Part shown: positions 1 to 7,328 of the stretch, piece by piece
Numbering within the stretch: position 1 is the stretch's first letter
Layout of the letters: each line of letters starts with the position of its first letter
Source: Oribacterium sp.
GTDB lineage: Bacteria > Bacillota_A > Clostridia > Lachnospirales > Lachnospiraceae
DNA length: 19,306 bases
Assembly: GCA_017940955.1 (NCBI GenBank)
Contig: JAGAXP010000219.1
Span: 1 to 19,306, forward strand
Reading direction: 5' to 3'
Translations under genes and position numbers: made by a program
The notes under the pieces: model-generated
Told to the model about the DNA's origin: nothing
Seen by the model: only the letters and a program-made list of their open reading frames with translations
Database searches by the model: none

Positions 1-154
1 TATCAAACTCTCAATCATCATAAAGACACATATCATTTCTTGTACAATATAAAATAAAGTGCTAAGCTTTTATTAATGATGATTGTGCATATTCACCACA
101 AGCAAAAACCAATCTATCATGCAGAGTATTTTGAAAAGGGGAAGACTTTACATC

Positions 155-1027
155 ATGAGGGGAAACAAAAAACGGAAAACCGCAGCAGCGATACTTCTGA
201 CAGGAGCATTGGCCTTTGGCAGTGTGAGCACTTCCTTTGCAGGAGTTATAGGTCATGGAATTTCTATCGGGAAATGGCAACAGGATTCAAAGGGCTGGTG
301 GTACCAGTATTACAACTCATATTATCCTGTGAATAAGTGGGAATATATCAATGGCTACTGGTATCATTTCGGACCTTCGGGCTACATGGATACCGGCTGG
401 TACACAGAAAACGGCGTTATGTATTATCTTGATCCGGTCAACGGTAACATGTACCGGAATTGTCAGTCAGTTATAGATGGATTCACCTATGATTTTAATG
501 ATTCCGGTGCTGCAAACGTTGAGAATCACTTCAAAAGTCCTGTAGTGATCCCCCCTGAAAACCAGAAGAGCGACCTTGAAAAGCTTGTAGATGCAATGTG
601 TGACGACGTCCTTTCAGGACTGGTCTATGACGGTATGAACGATCGTCAGAAGCTCACAAACATCTACTACTGGGTACGCAGTAATTTTTCTTATGGAGGA
701 CACTCTGCAACCAGGGACTGGGTAACCGAGGCCTATGAAGGACTGCGAAGACACCGCGGTGACTGCTACACTTACTTTGCGGTAACACAGGCACTTCTCA
801 CCAGGGCAGGATTTCCAAGCATTGAAGTCATCCGCTGTACCGACAATGATCACTTCTGGAATCTGACAAAATGCGACGGACAATGGTACCACTTTGATAC
901 TACACCAAGAGCCGCAGGCGGAACCTTCTGCCTTCTGACAGATGCAGAGATGCTTTCATATTCAGCAGCCCACAGAGGATGCTTTGCATTTGACCAGAGT
1001 CTCTATCCTCCGACACCGTTATATTGA
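155..1027 (+). CDS. Secreted cell-wall-binding, transglutaminase-like protein
   Basis: The ATG at 155 is preferred over an in-frame ATG at 83 because it has an AAGGGGAAG ribosome site at 135-143 and starts a clean signal peptide (RGNKKRK, hydrophobic stretch to about residue 28). Residues 41-112 are rich in W, Y and G (GWWYQYY, GYWYHF, GWYTENGVMYYLD), the pattern of choline-binding-type cell-wall repeats. Residues 140-275 resemble the transglutaminase/protease core, with a visible Cys-His-Asp triad: C204 (RGDCYTYF), H233 (NDHFWNL) and D248 (HFDTTP). The product should be exported and held on the wall, acting as a peptidase or crosslinking enzyme; the substrate is unknown. It lies 175 nt upstream of the carrier-protein gene and may be a separate transcript. 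Family assignment is good; the reaction is inferred. Confidence 0.85.
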   Translation: MRGNKKRKTAAAILLTGALAFGSVSTSFAGVIGHGISIGKWQQDSKGWWYQYYNSYYPVNKWEYINGYWYHFGPSGYMDTGWYTENGVMYYLDPVNGNMYRNCQSVIDGFTYDFNDSGAANVENHFKSPVVIPPENQKSDLEKLVDAMCDDVLSGLVYDGMNDRQKLTNIYYWVRSNFSYGGHSATRDWVTEAYEGLRRHRGDCYTYFAVTQALLTRAGFPSIEVIRCTDNDHFWNLTKCDGQWYHFDTTPRAAGGTFCLLTDAEMLSYSAAHRGCFAFDQSLYPPTPLY

Positions 1028-1080
1028 TTCCATCGACCATCAGAATGAACTTCCTGTTCAATTCCGCTTTGATCGTCTAT

Positions 1081-1105
1081 ACCGATACATCGTATCCATG
1101 TCGGT
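1081..1105 (+). promoter_or_regulatory. Hairpin in the leader of the acylation operon
   Basis: ACCGA + CAT (1081-1085, 1088-1090) pairs with ATG + TCGGT (1098-1105), leaving a 2-nt bulge and a 7-nt loop. It lies between the transglutaminase gene and the carrier-protein gene. Its frame, CCGAT...ATGTCGG, recurs in the two direct repeats at 6589-6618 and 6651-6679, so it may be a regulator site rather than only an RNA structure. I could not identify a convincing promoter in 1028-1202. Confidence 0.35.
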
Positions 1106-1202
1106 CTCATTTCGAAAATGAATACGGTATCAATTGAAGGTCCGGAGGATTCTGTTTTTCAACTATACAAATTACTTATTATTTACAAACCGGAGAACAA
1201 CC

Positions 1203-1430
1203 ATGGAAGAACTTATCGAAATCCTTAAAGATATTGACCCAGACATAGACTATGAAACCTGTGACACCCTTGTGGAGGATGGCGTCCTGACCTCCTTTGA
1301 GATGGTAATGCTGGTGACGGACATCAACCAGAGGATGGGTGTAAGCATTGCCCCCGAAGATATCCTCCCGGAGAACTTCAGCTCAGCCAAAAAGATTTAC
1401 GAACTTATCCAAAAATCACGGGGAGAGTAA
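1203..1430 (+). CDS. Acyl carrier protein, DltC-like
   Basis: A 75-residue acidic carrier protein. The start at 1203 is chosen over an in-frame ATG at 1134 because GGAG at 1192-1195 lies 7 nt upstream and the product then has ordinary carrier length. The phosphopantetheine attachment Ser is probably S31 in GVLTSFEMV, the place of the DSL/DSF motif of ACP and DltC; Thr replaces the usual Asp before Ser. The partner adenylation enzyme (4917-6452) should load an amino or other acid on the arm, and the MBOAT protein, whose start is 6 nt after this stop, should receive it. It acts in the cytoplasm at the membrane. DltC-like by context; a generic ACP cannot be excluded. Confidence 0.82.
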   Translation: MEELIEILKDIDPDIDYETCDTLVEDGVLTSFEMVMLVTDINQRMGVSIAPEDILPENFSSAKKIYELIQKSRGE

Positions 1431-1436
1431 TCTGAC

Positions 1437-2948
1437 ATGTTTCTGGTTTCCTATCAGTTTCTGCTGTTTCTGGCAGTTCTGGTCATACTTTATTATCTTA
1501 TTCCGAAAAGATTCCAGTGGGTTTTAATGTTTACGGCGGGACTTCTTTTCTATTCCTGCGGAGGTCCCGGCGGACTGGTTTTTGTCCTGGTCACAATCCT
1601 GTCCACCTGGGGACTGGCACTTTCCATGAGTAGGATTCCAAAGGGAGAAAAGAAACGAAAGTCTTTATTTATCCTTGGTCTTTTGCTTAATACAGGCATT
1701 CTCGCCGTACTGAAATACACAAATTTTTTCCTTCAAAACATCAATGCACTTCTGGAACCGCAGGGCGTAAGTTTCTCATATGTGAACTGGCTTCTGCCTC
1801 TTGGCATTTCCTACTATACTTTTCAGTCTGTAGGGTATTTTATCGATGTATATCTGGGGAAGACAGAACCCGAAAAGAATCTCGGACATTATGCGCTGTT
1901 TGTGACATTCTTCCCTCAAATGGTTCAGGGTCCCATCAGCCGATATGACGAACTTAAAGATCAGCTTTTCAAAGGCTATGACTATGATGGCGGAAGAATA
2001 CGAAGCGGACTTCTCAGAATGCTGTGGGGCTATTTCAAAAAGCTTGTGGTGGCTGACCGTATCGCTCCACTTGCCATCACCATAGCACAGGCACCTGAAG
2101 GCTTCGGAGGAATCTGGGTTTGGATAGGCATGTTTTCCTACACCATCTGGATGTACTCGGATTTTACCGGAGGAATCGACATAGTGCTTGGTGCTGCAGA
2201 GCTTTTCGGAATCGCACTTCCGGAAAACTTTGATCATCCGTTTTTCTCAAAAAACCTCGCTGAGTTCTGGCGAAGATGGCACATGTCACTCATGCGCTGG
2301 TTACGTGAATATATTTTCTTCCCCATTTCCATGTGTAAAACTGTGGGGATGCTTTCTCAAAAAGCAAGGAAGCATTTCGGGAAAAATATGGGCCGAAGAG
2401 TGCCTCTCTATATAGCAAGTATTGTCACCTGGTTTGTAACCGGCATCTGGCACGGAGCTTCCTGGAATTTTGTATGCTGGGGCATGGCAAACTGTATCGC
2501 CCTTCTTATTTCTCAAGAGCTTTCTTCCTGGTCGAAAAAATTCCGTAAAACCCATACCTGGACAGAGTCCAATGCTTACAGCTGTTTTCTGGTGGTGAGA
2601 ACTTTTCTTATTTTCTGTATGCTGGAAATGTTTGAATACTATCCGTTTTCATCGGTATTCCGGCTGTTTGTCAGCATGTTCACAGAATTTGATCCGAGGC
2701 AGCTGATGGGCGGAGCCCTGTTTAACCTGGGAATCACAGTACAGGATTTCACCATCCTTGTCCTGTCAGTAGCTCTGATGGTCCGGACCGGTTTTGTCAG
2801 CCTGAAAACTCCCATGAGAGAATGGCTTTCGAAGCGTCCGGCATGGCTTCGTTTCATTTTGGTTTATGGACTGTTCCTTTGCGTTTTGATATTCGGGATC
2901 TACGGACAGGGCTATGATGCCAGCCAGTTTATATACAATCAGTTTTAA
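1437..2948 (+). CDS. MBOAT membrane-bound O-acyltransferase, DltB-like
   Basis: A 503-residue polytopic membrane protein of normal MBOAT length with GGGAGAG at 1421-1427. Family motifs are clear: PLGISYYTFQSVGYFIDVY (121-139), FPQMVQGPI (159-167), FWRRWHMSLMRWLREY (277-292, with H282) and GIWHG (336-340, with H339, the conserved catalytic His of MBOAT enzymes). Known relatives are DltB, AlgI and PatA, which carry an acyl group across the membrane to an extracellular acceptor. The preceding carrier gene and the following SGNH gene make the DltB role likely. The final acceptor (lipoteichoic acid, wall teichoic acid or an exopolysaccharide) cannot be read from sequence. Confidence 0.93.
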   Translation: MFLVSYQFLLFLAVLVILYYLIPKRFQWVLMFTAGLLFYSCGGPGGLVFVLVTILSTWGLALSMSRIPKGEKKRKSLFILGLLLNTGILAVLKYTNFFLQNINALLEPQGVSFSYVNWLLPLGISYYTFQSVGYFIDVYLGKTEPEKNLGHYALFVTFFPQMVQGPISRYDELKDQLFKGYDYDGGRIRSGLLRMLWGYFKKLVVADRIAPLAITIAQAPEGFGGIWVWIGMFSYTIWMYSDFTGGIDIVLGAAELFGIALPENFDHPFFSKNLAEFWRRWHMSLMRWLREYIFFPISMCKTVGMLSQKARKHFGKNMGRRVPLYIASIVTWFVTGIWHGASWNFVCWGMANCIALLISQELSSWSKKFRKTHTWTESNAYSCFLVVRTFLIFCMLEMFEYYPFSSVFRLFVSMFTEFDPRQLMGGALFNLGITVQDFTILVLSVALMVRTGFVSLKTPMREWLSKRPAWLRFILVYGLFLCVLIFGIYGQGYDASQFIYNQF

Positions 2949-2962
2949 TTCAAACCGAAACC

Positions 2963-2981
2963 GGCTGAACTTTTTTCAGCC
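2963..2981 (+). other. Small hairpin between MBOAT and SGNH genes
   Basis: GGCTGAA (2963-2969) and TTCAGCC (2975-2981) form a perfect 7-bp stem with a 5-nt loop, 15 nt after the MBOAT stop. No U-tract follows, so it is more likely an mRNA-processing or attenuation structure than a full terminator; the operon probably continues. Confidence 0.4.
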
Positions 2982-3095
2982 CCGTTGATTCTAACAACAT
3001 CGGACTCCAAAAGGCTACCAGGCAGTATGTTGAATTTAAATCTTAATATCATAATCAAAGAGCAATACATGCTTTTATAAAGGGGGAACTATAAT

Positions 3096-4163
3096 TTGGA
3101 CTCCAGAAAACATATCCGAATCTTTACAGCAGCTCTTATCATTGTTGGGAGCCTTACAGCATTAACACGACTTCTGGTACCCAAATATATGGGGCAGGTT
3201 ACGGAAGGTGCCTTCATAGGAGAGTACTATGAAGACAAATCTTCCCACGACCTCCTGATACTGGGTGACTGTGAAGCCTACGAAAACATTTCCCCCGTTG
3301 CACTTTGGAAGGAATACGGTATCACCTCCTGGATTCGCGGAAGTGCACAGCAGCTTATACCTCAGTCATATTACCTTTTGGAAGATACACTCAGGTACGA
3401 GACTCCAAAGGCAGTTCTCCTCAGCGTTTCTGCCATGCAGCAGATCGAGCAGGTGAGTGAAACCTACAACAGGATGACCCTGGACGGTATGCGATGGTCC
3501 GGTGCAAAGCTTATGGCGATACAAAATACCATGATGCCGGAGGAACACCTTATAGAATATGTTTTCCCGCTTCTCAGGTTCCATTCCAGGTGGAGTGACC
3601 TTTCAGAGGATGACCTGAAGTACTACCTTCACGGTGAGCCCGCTACACACAACGGTTACTATCTGAGAGCCGATGTGAGACCTGCAGGAGAATTCCCTGA
3701 GGAGCGCCGTGTCCGTAATCCGGAATTTGAAGCAAAGGGCTATGAATACCTCGATAAGATCCGTGAGCTCTGTGATGAAAAAGGCATTAAGCTGATGTTT
3801 TTTAAAGCTCCTTCACTTTATCCCGTCTGGCATGAGGAGTGGAACCTGCAGATTGAAGACTATGCCGGAACCTACGGTATCCCCTACATTAACGCACTGG
3901 AAGATATCGAAAAGATTGGCATTGATTTCGATACCGACACCTATGACGGCGGTCTCCATATGAATGTTTACGGTGCCGAAAAGGTTTCCTCTTATCTTGG
4001 GCCAATGCTTCTGGAGGCAGGTCTTCAGGACCACAGAGACGATCCTGAACTGGCACTACTCTGGAGCGAAAAAGAGAAGCGTTACGAAGATGATAAAGCT
4101 GCTCAGACTAAAGAATTTACTGAAAAAGGATATCTTTCAAAGTTCGCAGGAAATGATACTTAA
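3096..4163 (+). CDS. SGNH-fold membrane-anchored protein in DltD position, with Cys in place of Ser
   Basis: 355 residues starting with TTG at 3096. This start is supported by AGGGGG at 3081-3086 (9-nt spacing) and by the membrane anchor it gives (about residues 9-25); the next Met is residue 32, after the anchor. The rest should face outward. Block I reads LLILGDCEAYENISP: GDC at 57-59 where SGNH hydrolases have GDS. The C-terminal DxxxH block is DGGLHMNVYGAEK (D284, H288). Position after carrier and MBOAT genes matches DltD, which helps transfer D-alanine to teichoic acid. Sequence homologues with GDCE seem usual in Clostridia (from memory), so Cys59 is probably a family trait, not a mutation. 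Whether it is a catalytic thiol is untested. Confidence 0.82.
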   Translation: MDSRKHIRIFTAALIIVGSLTALTRLLVPKYMGQVTEGAFIGEYYEDKSSHDLLILGDCEAYENISPVALWKEYGITSWIRGSAQQLIPQSYYLLEDTLRYETPKAVLLSVSAMQQIEQVSETYNRMTLDGMRWSGAKLMAIQNTMMPEEHLIEYVFPLLRFHSRWSDLSEDDLKYYLHGEPATHNGYYLRADVRPAGEFPEERRVRNPEFEAKGYEYLDKIRELCDEKGIKLMFFKAPSLYPVWHEEWNLQIEDYAGTYGIPYINALEDIEKIGIDFDTDTYDGGLHMNVYGAEKVSSYLGPMLLEAGLQDHRDDPELALLWSEKEKRYEDDKAAQTKEFTEKGYLSKFAGNDT

Positions 4164-4204
4164 TGCACGCAAAAATCCACTTTACCAACCAATTTTCAAG
4201 CTAA

Positions 4205-4239
4205 TACCATGATAGTTTCCTGCCGATATAACTATGGTA
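4205..4239 (+). other. Bulged hairpin after the SGNH gene
   Basis: TACCAT (4205-4210) plus AGTT (4214-4217) pairs with AACTATGGTA (4230-4239), with a 3-nt bulge and a 12-nt loop. No U-run follows directly, though a T6 tract occurs at 4255-4260. It may be a weak 3' structure of the upstream transcript. Confidence 0.3.
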
Positions 4240-4310
4240 GAATAAGCCCAAGCGCTTTTTTAAGATATCACCTGGCTTCAAAAACAGGAAAATCAAAGTA
4301 ATAAACGTAA

Positions 4311-4363
4311 CAGTTCAGTCAGTGGATCACCAACCCCGTCCCCCTGGTCCACCGACTGAACTG
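4311..4363 (+). promoter_or_regulatory. Long leader hairpin before the secreted repeat protein
   Basis: Arms 4311-4328 and 4346-4363 are complementary over 18 positions with one A-C mismatch and one G-T pair; the outer ten (CAGTTCAGTC / GACTGAACTG) are perfect. The loop is C-rich (4329-4345). No T-tract follows, and the ribosome site GAAAGGAAAGG lies just downstream, so a leader control or mRNA-stability role for the gene at 4391 is more likely than termination. It could also be a DNA operator. Confidence 0.5.
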
Positions 4364-4390
4364 TCACTAATAAACTGAAAGGAAAGGACT

Positions 4391-4903
4391 ATGAAGAAAG
4401 CAAAGATATTAACAGCTTCACTTTTAACTGCATTAACTATGACCATGGCACCGGTGACAGCATTGGCCTTCAATTTACCTTTTGCAAATCAGACTCAGAA
4501 GGAGGAATCCTATACCTTTAAGAGTGGTCTCACAGAGATAAAAATGGGAGACGAGGCAGCAACTGTTATTGCAGCTCTCGGGCAGACCACGAAGGCGGTT
4601 TTCGAGACGGACAGCTGTGCATATCAGGGAAAGGACAAGGTTTATACCTACAAGGATTTTGAAGTTTCCACTTTTCCAAAAGACGGAAAGGAATGCATTT
4701 CAGCCCTTGTCATCACCGGGGCAAATGTAGCAACCCCGGAGGGTATAAGTGTCGGCTCAAAAGCCTCTGACGTAACCAGAATCTACGGCACAAGCGACGG
4801 AAAGTACGGAATTTACCGATATGATAAAGGTCATTCCGAGCTCACCTTCTACACAGATGCGGCAGGTTCCGTAGAAGAAATCGAATACATTTACAAACAG
4901 TGA
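4391..4903 (+). CDS. Secreted protein with two tandem repeats, inside the acylation operon
   Basis: 170 residues with a clear signal peptide (MKKAK, hydrophobic 7-25, ALA cleavage near residue 26). The mature part has two related units. The first runs from ITEIKMGD-like residues (KMGDEAATVIAALG, YTYKDFEVSTF, ISALVIT). The second is SVGSKASDVTRIYG, YRYDKGHSELTFYTD, VEEIEYIY. This G-x-x-A-x-x-V...G then beta-strand pattern recalls the SmpA/OmlA or BLIP-like fold, but I do not assign a family. The stop is 13 nt before the adenylation gene start. Being placed between the DltD-like and DltA-like genes, it may be an extracellular accessory protein of the acylation system. Confidence 0.75.
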   Translation: MKKAKILTASLLTALTMTMAPVTALAFNLPFANQTQKEESYTFKSGLTEIKMGDEAATVIAALGQTTKAVFETDSCAYQGKDKVYTYKDFEVSTFPKDGKECISALVITGANVATPEGISVGSKASDVTRIYGTSDGKYGIYRYDKGHSELTFYTDAAGSVEEIEYIYKQ

Positions 4904-4916
4904 TCCGGAGGAAAAA

Positions 4917-6452
4917 ATGATCAAAAATGTACTGGAGTATCTGGAAGCCTCTGAAAAGACATTTCCGGGTAAAACTGCTTACATGGATAAAAACGGCAAC
5001 ATAACCTTTGGAGATTTAGGTGACAGGGCGAGGAGGCTTGGTAGCTTTCTCGCCCGTAAATCTGTAAAAGGAAAACCTGTTGCCGTATTCATGGAAAAAT
5101 CAGTGGATATGATTCTTGGATTTTTGGGGACAGTCTATGCCGGGGGCTTTTACTGTCCCATAGATGTGACCATGCCTGAGGAAAGGATACGTACCATTTT
5201 TTCGGTGCTTAACCCCGCAGTTGTCCTGACCCGGGAAGCAGATCGTGAAAAGGTAACGGAGCTTATGGCCGGACTTGATGGCGACACTGAAATTGCTGTC
5301 TATGAGGAGGCTGTACAGTATCAGGTTAATGCTTCCGTCCTGAACTCTGTCAGAAACAGAAGTGTGGATTCTGACCCTCTTTACGTACTTTTCACCAGCG
5401 GATCCACAGGCGTCCCAAAGGGAGTTGTAGTCCCTCACAGAGTCATGATAAACAACATGGAATGGCTAGAAAGGGAATATCACTTTACATCTGAAGATGT
5501 GCTTGGCAACCAGGTACCTTTCTATTTTGATGTGTCAGACCATGACATCTACAGTGTATTGAAATTCGGCTGCAGCATGGTTATCGTGCCGTCGGAATAC
5601 TTTGCTTTCCCGGTGAAGCTTGTTCAGTTCCTGAATGAATATAAGGTGACAGCCATTTTCTGGGTACCTTTTGCACTCTGTATGGCAGCAAATCTTGACG
5701 CCTTTAAGGCAGAGATCCCAAAGTATCTGAAATATATCTTTTTTGCCGGCGAAGTCATGCCGGTAAAGCAGCTGAACTACTGGCGGAAGCATTTGCCAGA
5801 TGCACTTTATGCCAATATGTACGGCCCTACTGAAACCTATGTGTGCACCTACTATAATCTGGACCGTGAGTTCAATGCTGACGAATCTCTCCCCATCGGT
5901 TTTCCGGTAAGCTATGCGGATATTCTGGTGCTTGACGAGAAAGGAGGCTTAGTGGAACCGGCTGAAGACGGAACCGAAAGCCGGCAGGGGGAACTTTGTG
6001 CCAGAGGATGCACACTGGCACTTGGCTATATGAACAGCCCTGAGAAAACAGCGGAAAGGTTTGTTCAGAACCCCCTTCAGAAAAGCTGGCCGGAGATCAT
6101 CTACAGCACAGGCGACATAGTCCGCTATAACTCCCGTGGAGAGCTGGAATACCTTAGCCGGAAGGATTTTCAGATCAAACATCTAGGCTACAGGATCGAG
6201 CTTGGTGAAATAGAAACTGCAGCCGGAGCAGTGCAGGGCGTCGAAACCTGTGCCTGCGTCTATGACCTGGGACGAAAGATGATAGTTCTGGTGTACTCCG
6301 GAAAAGAGATTTCGAAACGTGATATGCTCCGCGCCCTGGAATCAAAAATACCTAAATATATGCTGCCGAACCGGATGCTTCACTTAGAGGAACTCCCTCA
6401 CAATGCAAACGGAAAGATCGATAGGAAGAAGCTGGAAGAGATGGTGATTTAA
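4917..6452 (+). CDS. Amino-acid adenylation enzyme, DltA-like carrier ligase
   Basis: 511 residues, a full-length stand-alone adenylation enzyme; GGAGG at 4907-4911. Core motifs: LYVLFTSGSTGVPKGVVVPH (155-174), FDVSDHDIY (204-212), MYGPTETYVC (301-310), YSTGDIVRY (396-404), the hinge region QIKHLGYRIELGEIE (419-433) and the catalytic Lys500 in NANGKIDRK (496-504). It should form an acyl-AMP from ATP and load the acid on the carrier at 1203-1430. The stretch YIFFAGEVMP (273-282) aligns with FLFCGEVLP of DltA. The Cys there, which guards D- against L-alanine in Bacillus cereus DltA, is Ala277 here, so substrate and chirality are open. It ends the operon; no clear terminator follows. Confidence 0.9.
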   Translation: MIKNVLEYLEASEKTFPGKTAYMDKNGNITFGDLGDRARRLGSFLARKSVKGKPVAVFMEKSVDMILGFLGTVYAGGFYCPIDVTMPEERIRTIFSVLNPAVVLTREADREKVTELMAGLDGDTEIAVYEEAVQYQVNASVLNSVRNRSVDSDPLYVLFTSGSTGVPKGVVVPHRVMINNMEWLEREYHFTSEDVLGNQVPFYFDVSDHDIYSVLKFGCSMVIVPSEYFAFPVKLVQFLNEYKVTAIFWVPFALCMAANLDAFKAEIPKYLKYIFFAGEVMPVKQLNYWRKHLPDALYANMYGPTETYVCTYYNLDREFNADESLPIGFPVSYADILVLDEKGGLVEPAEDGTESRQGELCARGCTLALGYMNSPEKTAERFVQNPLQKSWPEIIYSTGDIVRYNSRGELEYLSRKDFQIKHLGYRIELGEIETAAGAVQGVETCACVYDLGRKMIVLVYSGKEISKRDMLRALESKIPKYMLPNRMLHLEELPHNANGKIDRKKLEEMVI

Positions 6453-6516
6453 AACTGCTGACTGCTTCATTTGAAATTTCAGGATATGTTTAACATTGAT
6501 GAAGCTTTTAATGCTA

Positions 6517-6546
6517 TATACAAAGTATAGTTGTATACCTATACAA
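6517..6546. promoter_or_regulatory. Overlapping dyads, putative operator
   Basis: TTGTATA (6531-6537), CC, TATACAA (6540-6546) is a perfect 7-bp inverted repeat; just upstream TATAC-AAA-GTATA (6517-6529) is a second dyad. The sequence resembles operators of GntR-type repressors only in general form. A possible -10 TATAAT lies downstream at 6574-6579, without a good -35, which would fit an activated promoter for the operon at 6723. Confidence 0.45.
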
Positions 6547-6588
6547 ACGACTGTATCTAAACTATGATTCCAGTATAATTGTTTAGAC

Positions 6589-6618
6589 AGCCGATTAGAT
6601 CTGCATCTGTATGTCGGA
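6589..6618 (+). repeat. Direct repeat, copy 1
   Basis: A 30-nt unit beginning AGCCGATTAGAT and ending CATCTGTATGTCGGA. It is nearly identical to 6651-6679 and 62 nt from it. Each copy is weakly palindromic (CCGA...TCGG outside, AGAT...ATCT inside). It lies in the leader or promoter region of the nucleotidase operon. Confidence 0.7.
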
Positions 6619-6650
6619 TAAAAACCACGAAAAGCAGGTGTTTACAGATG

Positions 6651-6679
6651 AGCCGATTAGATTACATCTGTATGTCGGA
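6651..6679 (+). repeat. Direct repeat, copy 2
   Basis: A 29-nt second copy, differing from copy 1 only in the centre (TA instead of CTG after AGAT). Its end is 8 nt before the 6687-6703 hairpin. Only two copies exist here, so this is not a CRISPR array. Confidence 0.7.
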
Positions 6680-6686
6680 AATAAGC

Positions 6687-6703
6687 GGCGCATAACATGC
6701 GCC
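6687..6703 (+). promoter_or_regulatory. Hairpin next to the ribosome binding site
   Basis: GGCGCAT (6687-6693), AAC, ATGCGCC (6697-6703) is a perfect 7-bp stem with a 3-nt loop. It ends 3 nt before the AGAGGG ribosome site (6707-6712) of the gene at 6723, so it could hinder or stabilise ribosome loading. Confidence 0.5.
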
Positions 6704-6722
6704 TATAGAGGGAAAAATAGTT

Positions 6723-7328
6723 ATGAAAATATATGTGGATTTTGATGATTGTCTCTGTGAGACTGCCAGAGCATTTACCGTAATAGCGGAAAGACTTTTC
6801 GGGAAGAAGGTCCCCTATGAGGAAGTACGATTCTTTAACCTTAAGACTTCCTTTGATCTTACGGATGAAGAATACGAAAAAATGATGATTGAGGGGCATC
6901 TTCCGGAAATTCTTTTATCCTATGAAGAAACACCGGGAGCGTCAAAGGTTCTTAATGAGTGGATGGATCAGGGGCATGAGGTTACCATCATAACCGGTCG
7001 TCCTGCAAGTTCCTATGAGAACTCCCGAAAATGGCTGGATATTCACGGTCTTGACCGGGCAAAACTCTTTACCCTTAACAAATACGGAAGAGACTCTTTT
7101 ATCAGGAAAAGTGATTTCAATCTGGAACTGGAAGATTACTACAAAATGAAATTCGATCTGGCAGTAGAAGATTCTCCGATGGCCTTCAGATTTTTTGATC
7201 ATTTGCCGGACCTTAAGATCATGGTTTTCGACCGTCCCTGGAACCGGGAATATGAATTAACAAACAAAAACTATACCCGCTGTCCGGACTGGGAGTATAT
7301 CCGTAAAATTTGTGGGAGAGAGTTATGA
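6723..7328 (+). CDS. HAD-family 5'(3')-deoxyribonucleotidase (NT5C type)
   Basis: 201 residues, typical for the NT5C family. HAD motif I is VDFDDCLCET with D6 (nucleophile) and D8 (acid/base); motif II is IITGRP with T91; motif IV is AVEDSP with D150. The family dephosphorylates pyrimidine (deoxy)nucleoside monophosphates in the cytoplasm, but many bacterial members are uncharacterised, so the substrate is inferred. Its stop overlaps the next start in ATGA (7325-7328), so the two genes should be translationally coupled although their products work in different compartments. Confidence 0.82.
   Translation: MKIYVDFDDCLCETARAFTVIAERLFGKKVPYEEVRFFNLKTSFDLTDEEYEKMMIEGHLPEILLSYEETPGASKVLNEWMDQGHEVTIITGRPASSYENSRKWLDIHGLDRAKLFTLNKYGRDSFIRKSDFNLELEDYYKMKFDLAVEDSPMAFRFFDHLPDLKIMVFDRPWNREYELTNKNYTRCPDWEYIRKICGREL

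Noticed and set aside
1776..2237. Minus-strand open frame of 153 codons
   Set aside because: Antisense to the well-supported MBOAT gene, no start signal.
3096..3098. Moving the SGNH start to the ATG at residue 32
   Set aside because: It would remove the membrane anchor and the strong AGGGGG site that correctly places the TTG start.
6589..6679. CRISPR array
   Set aside because: Only two repeat copies, one 32-nt gap, no cas genes in the window.
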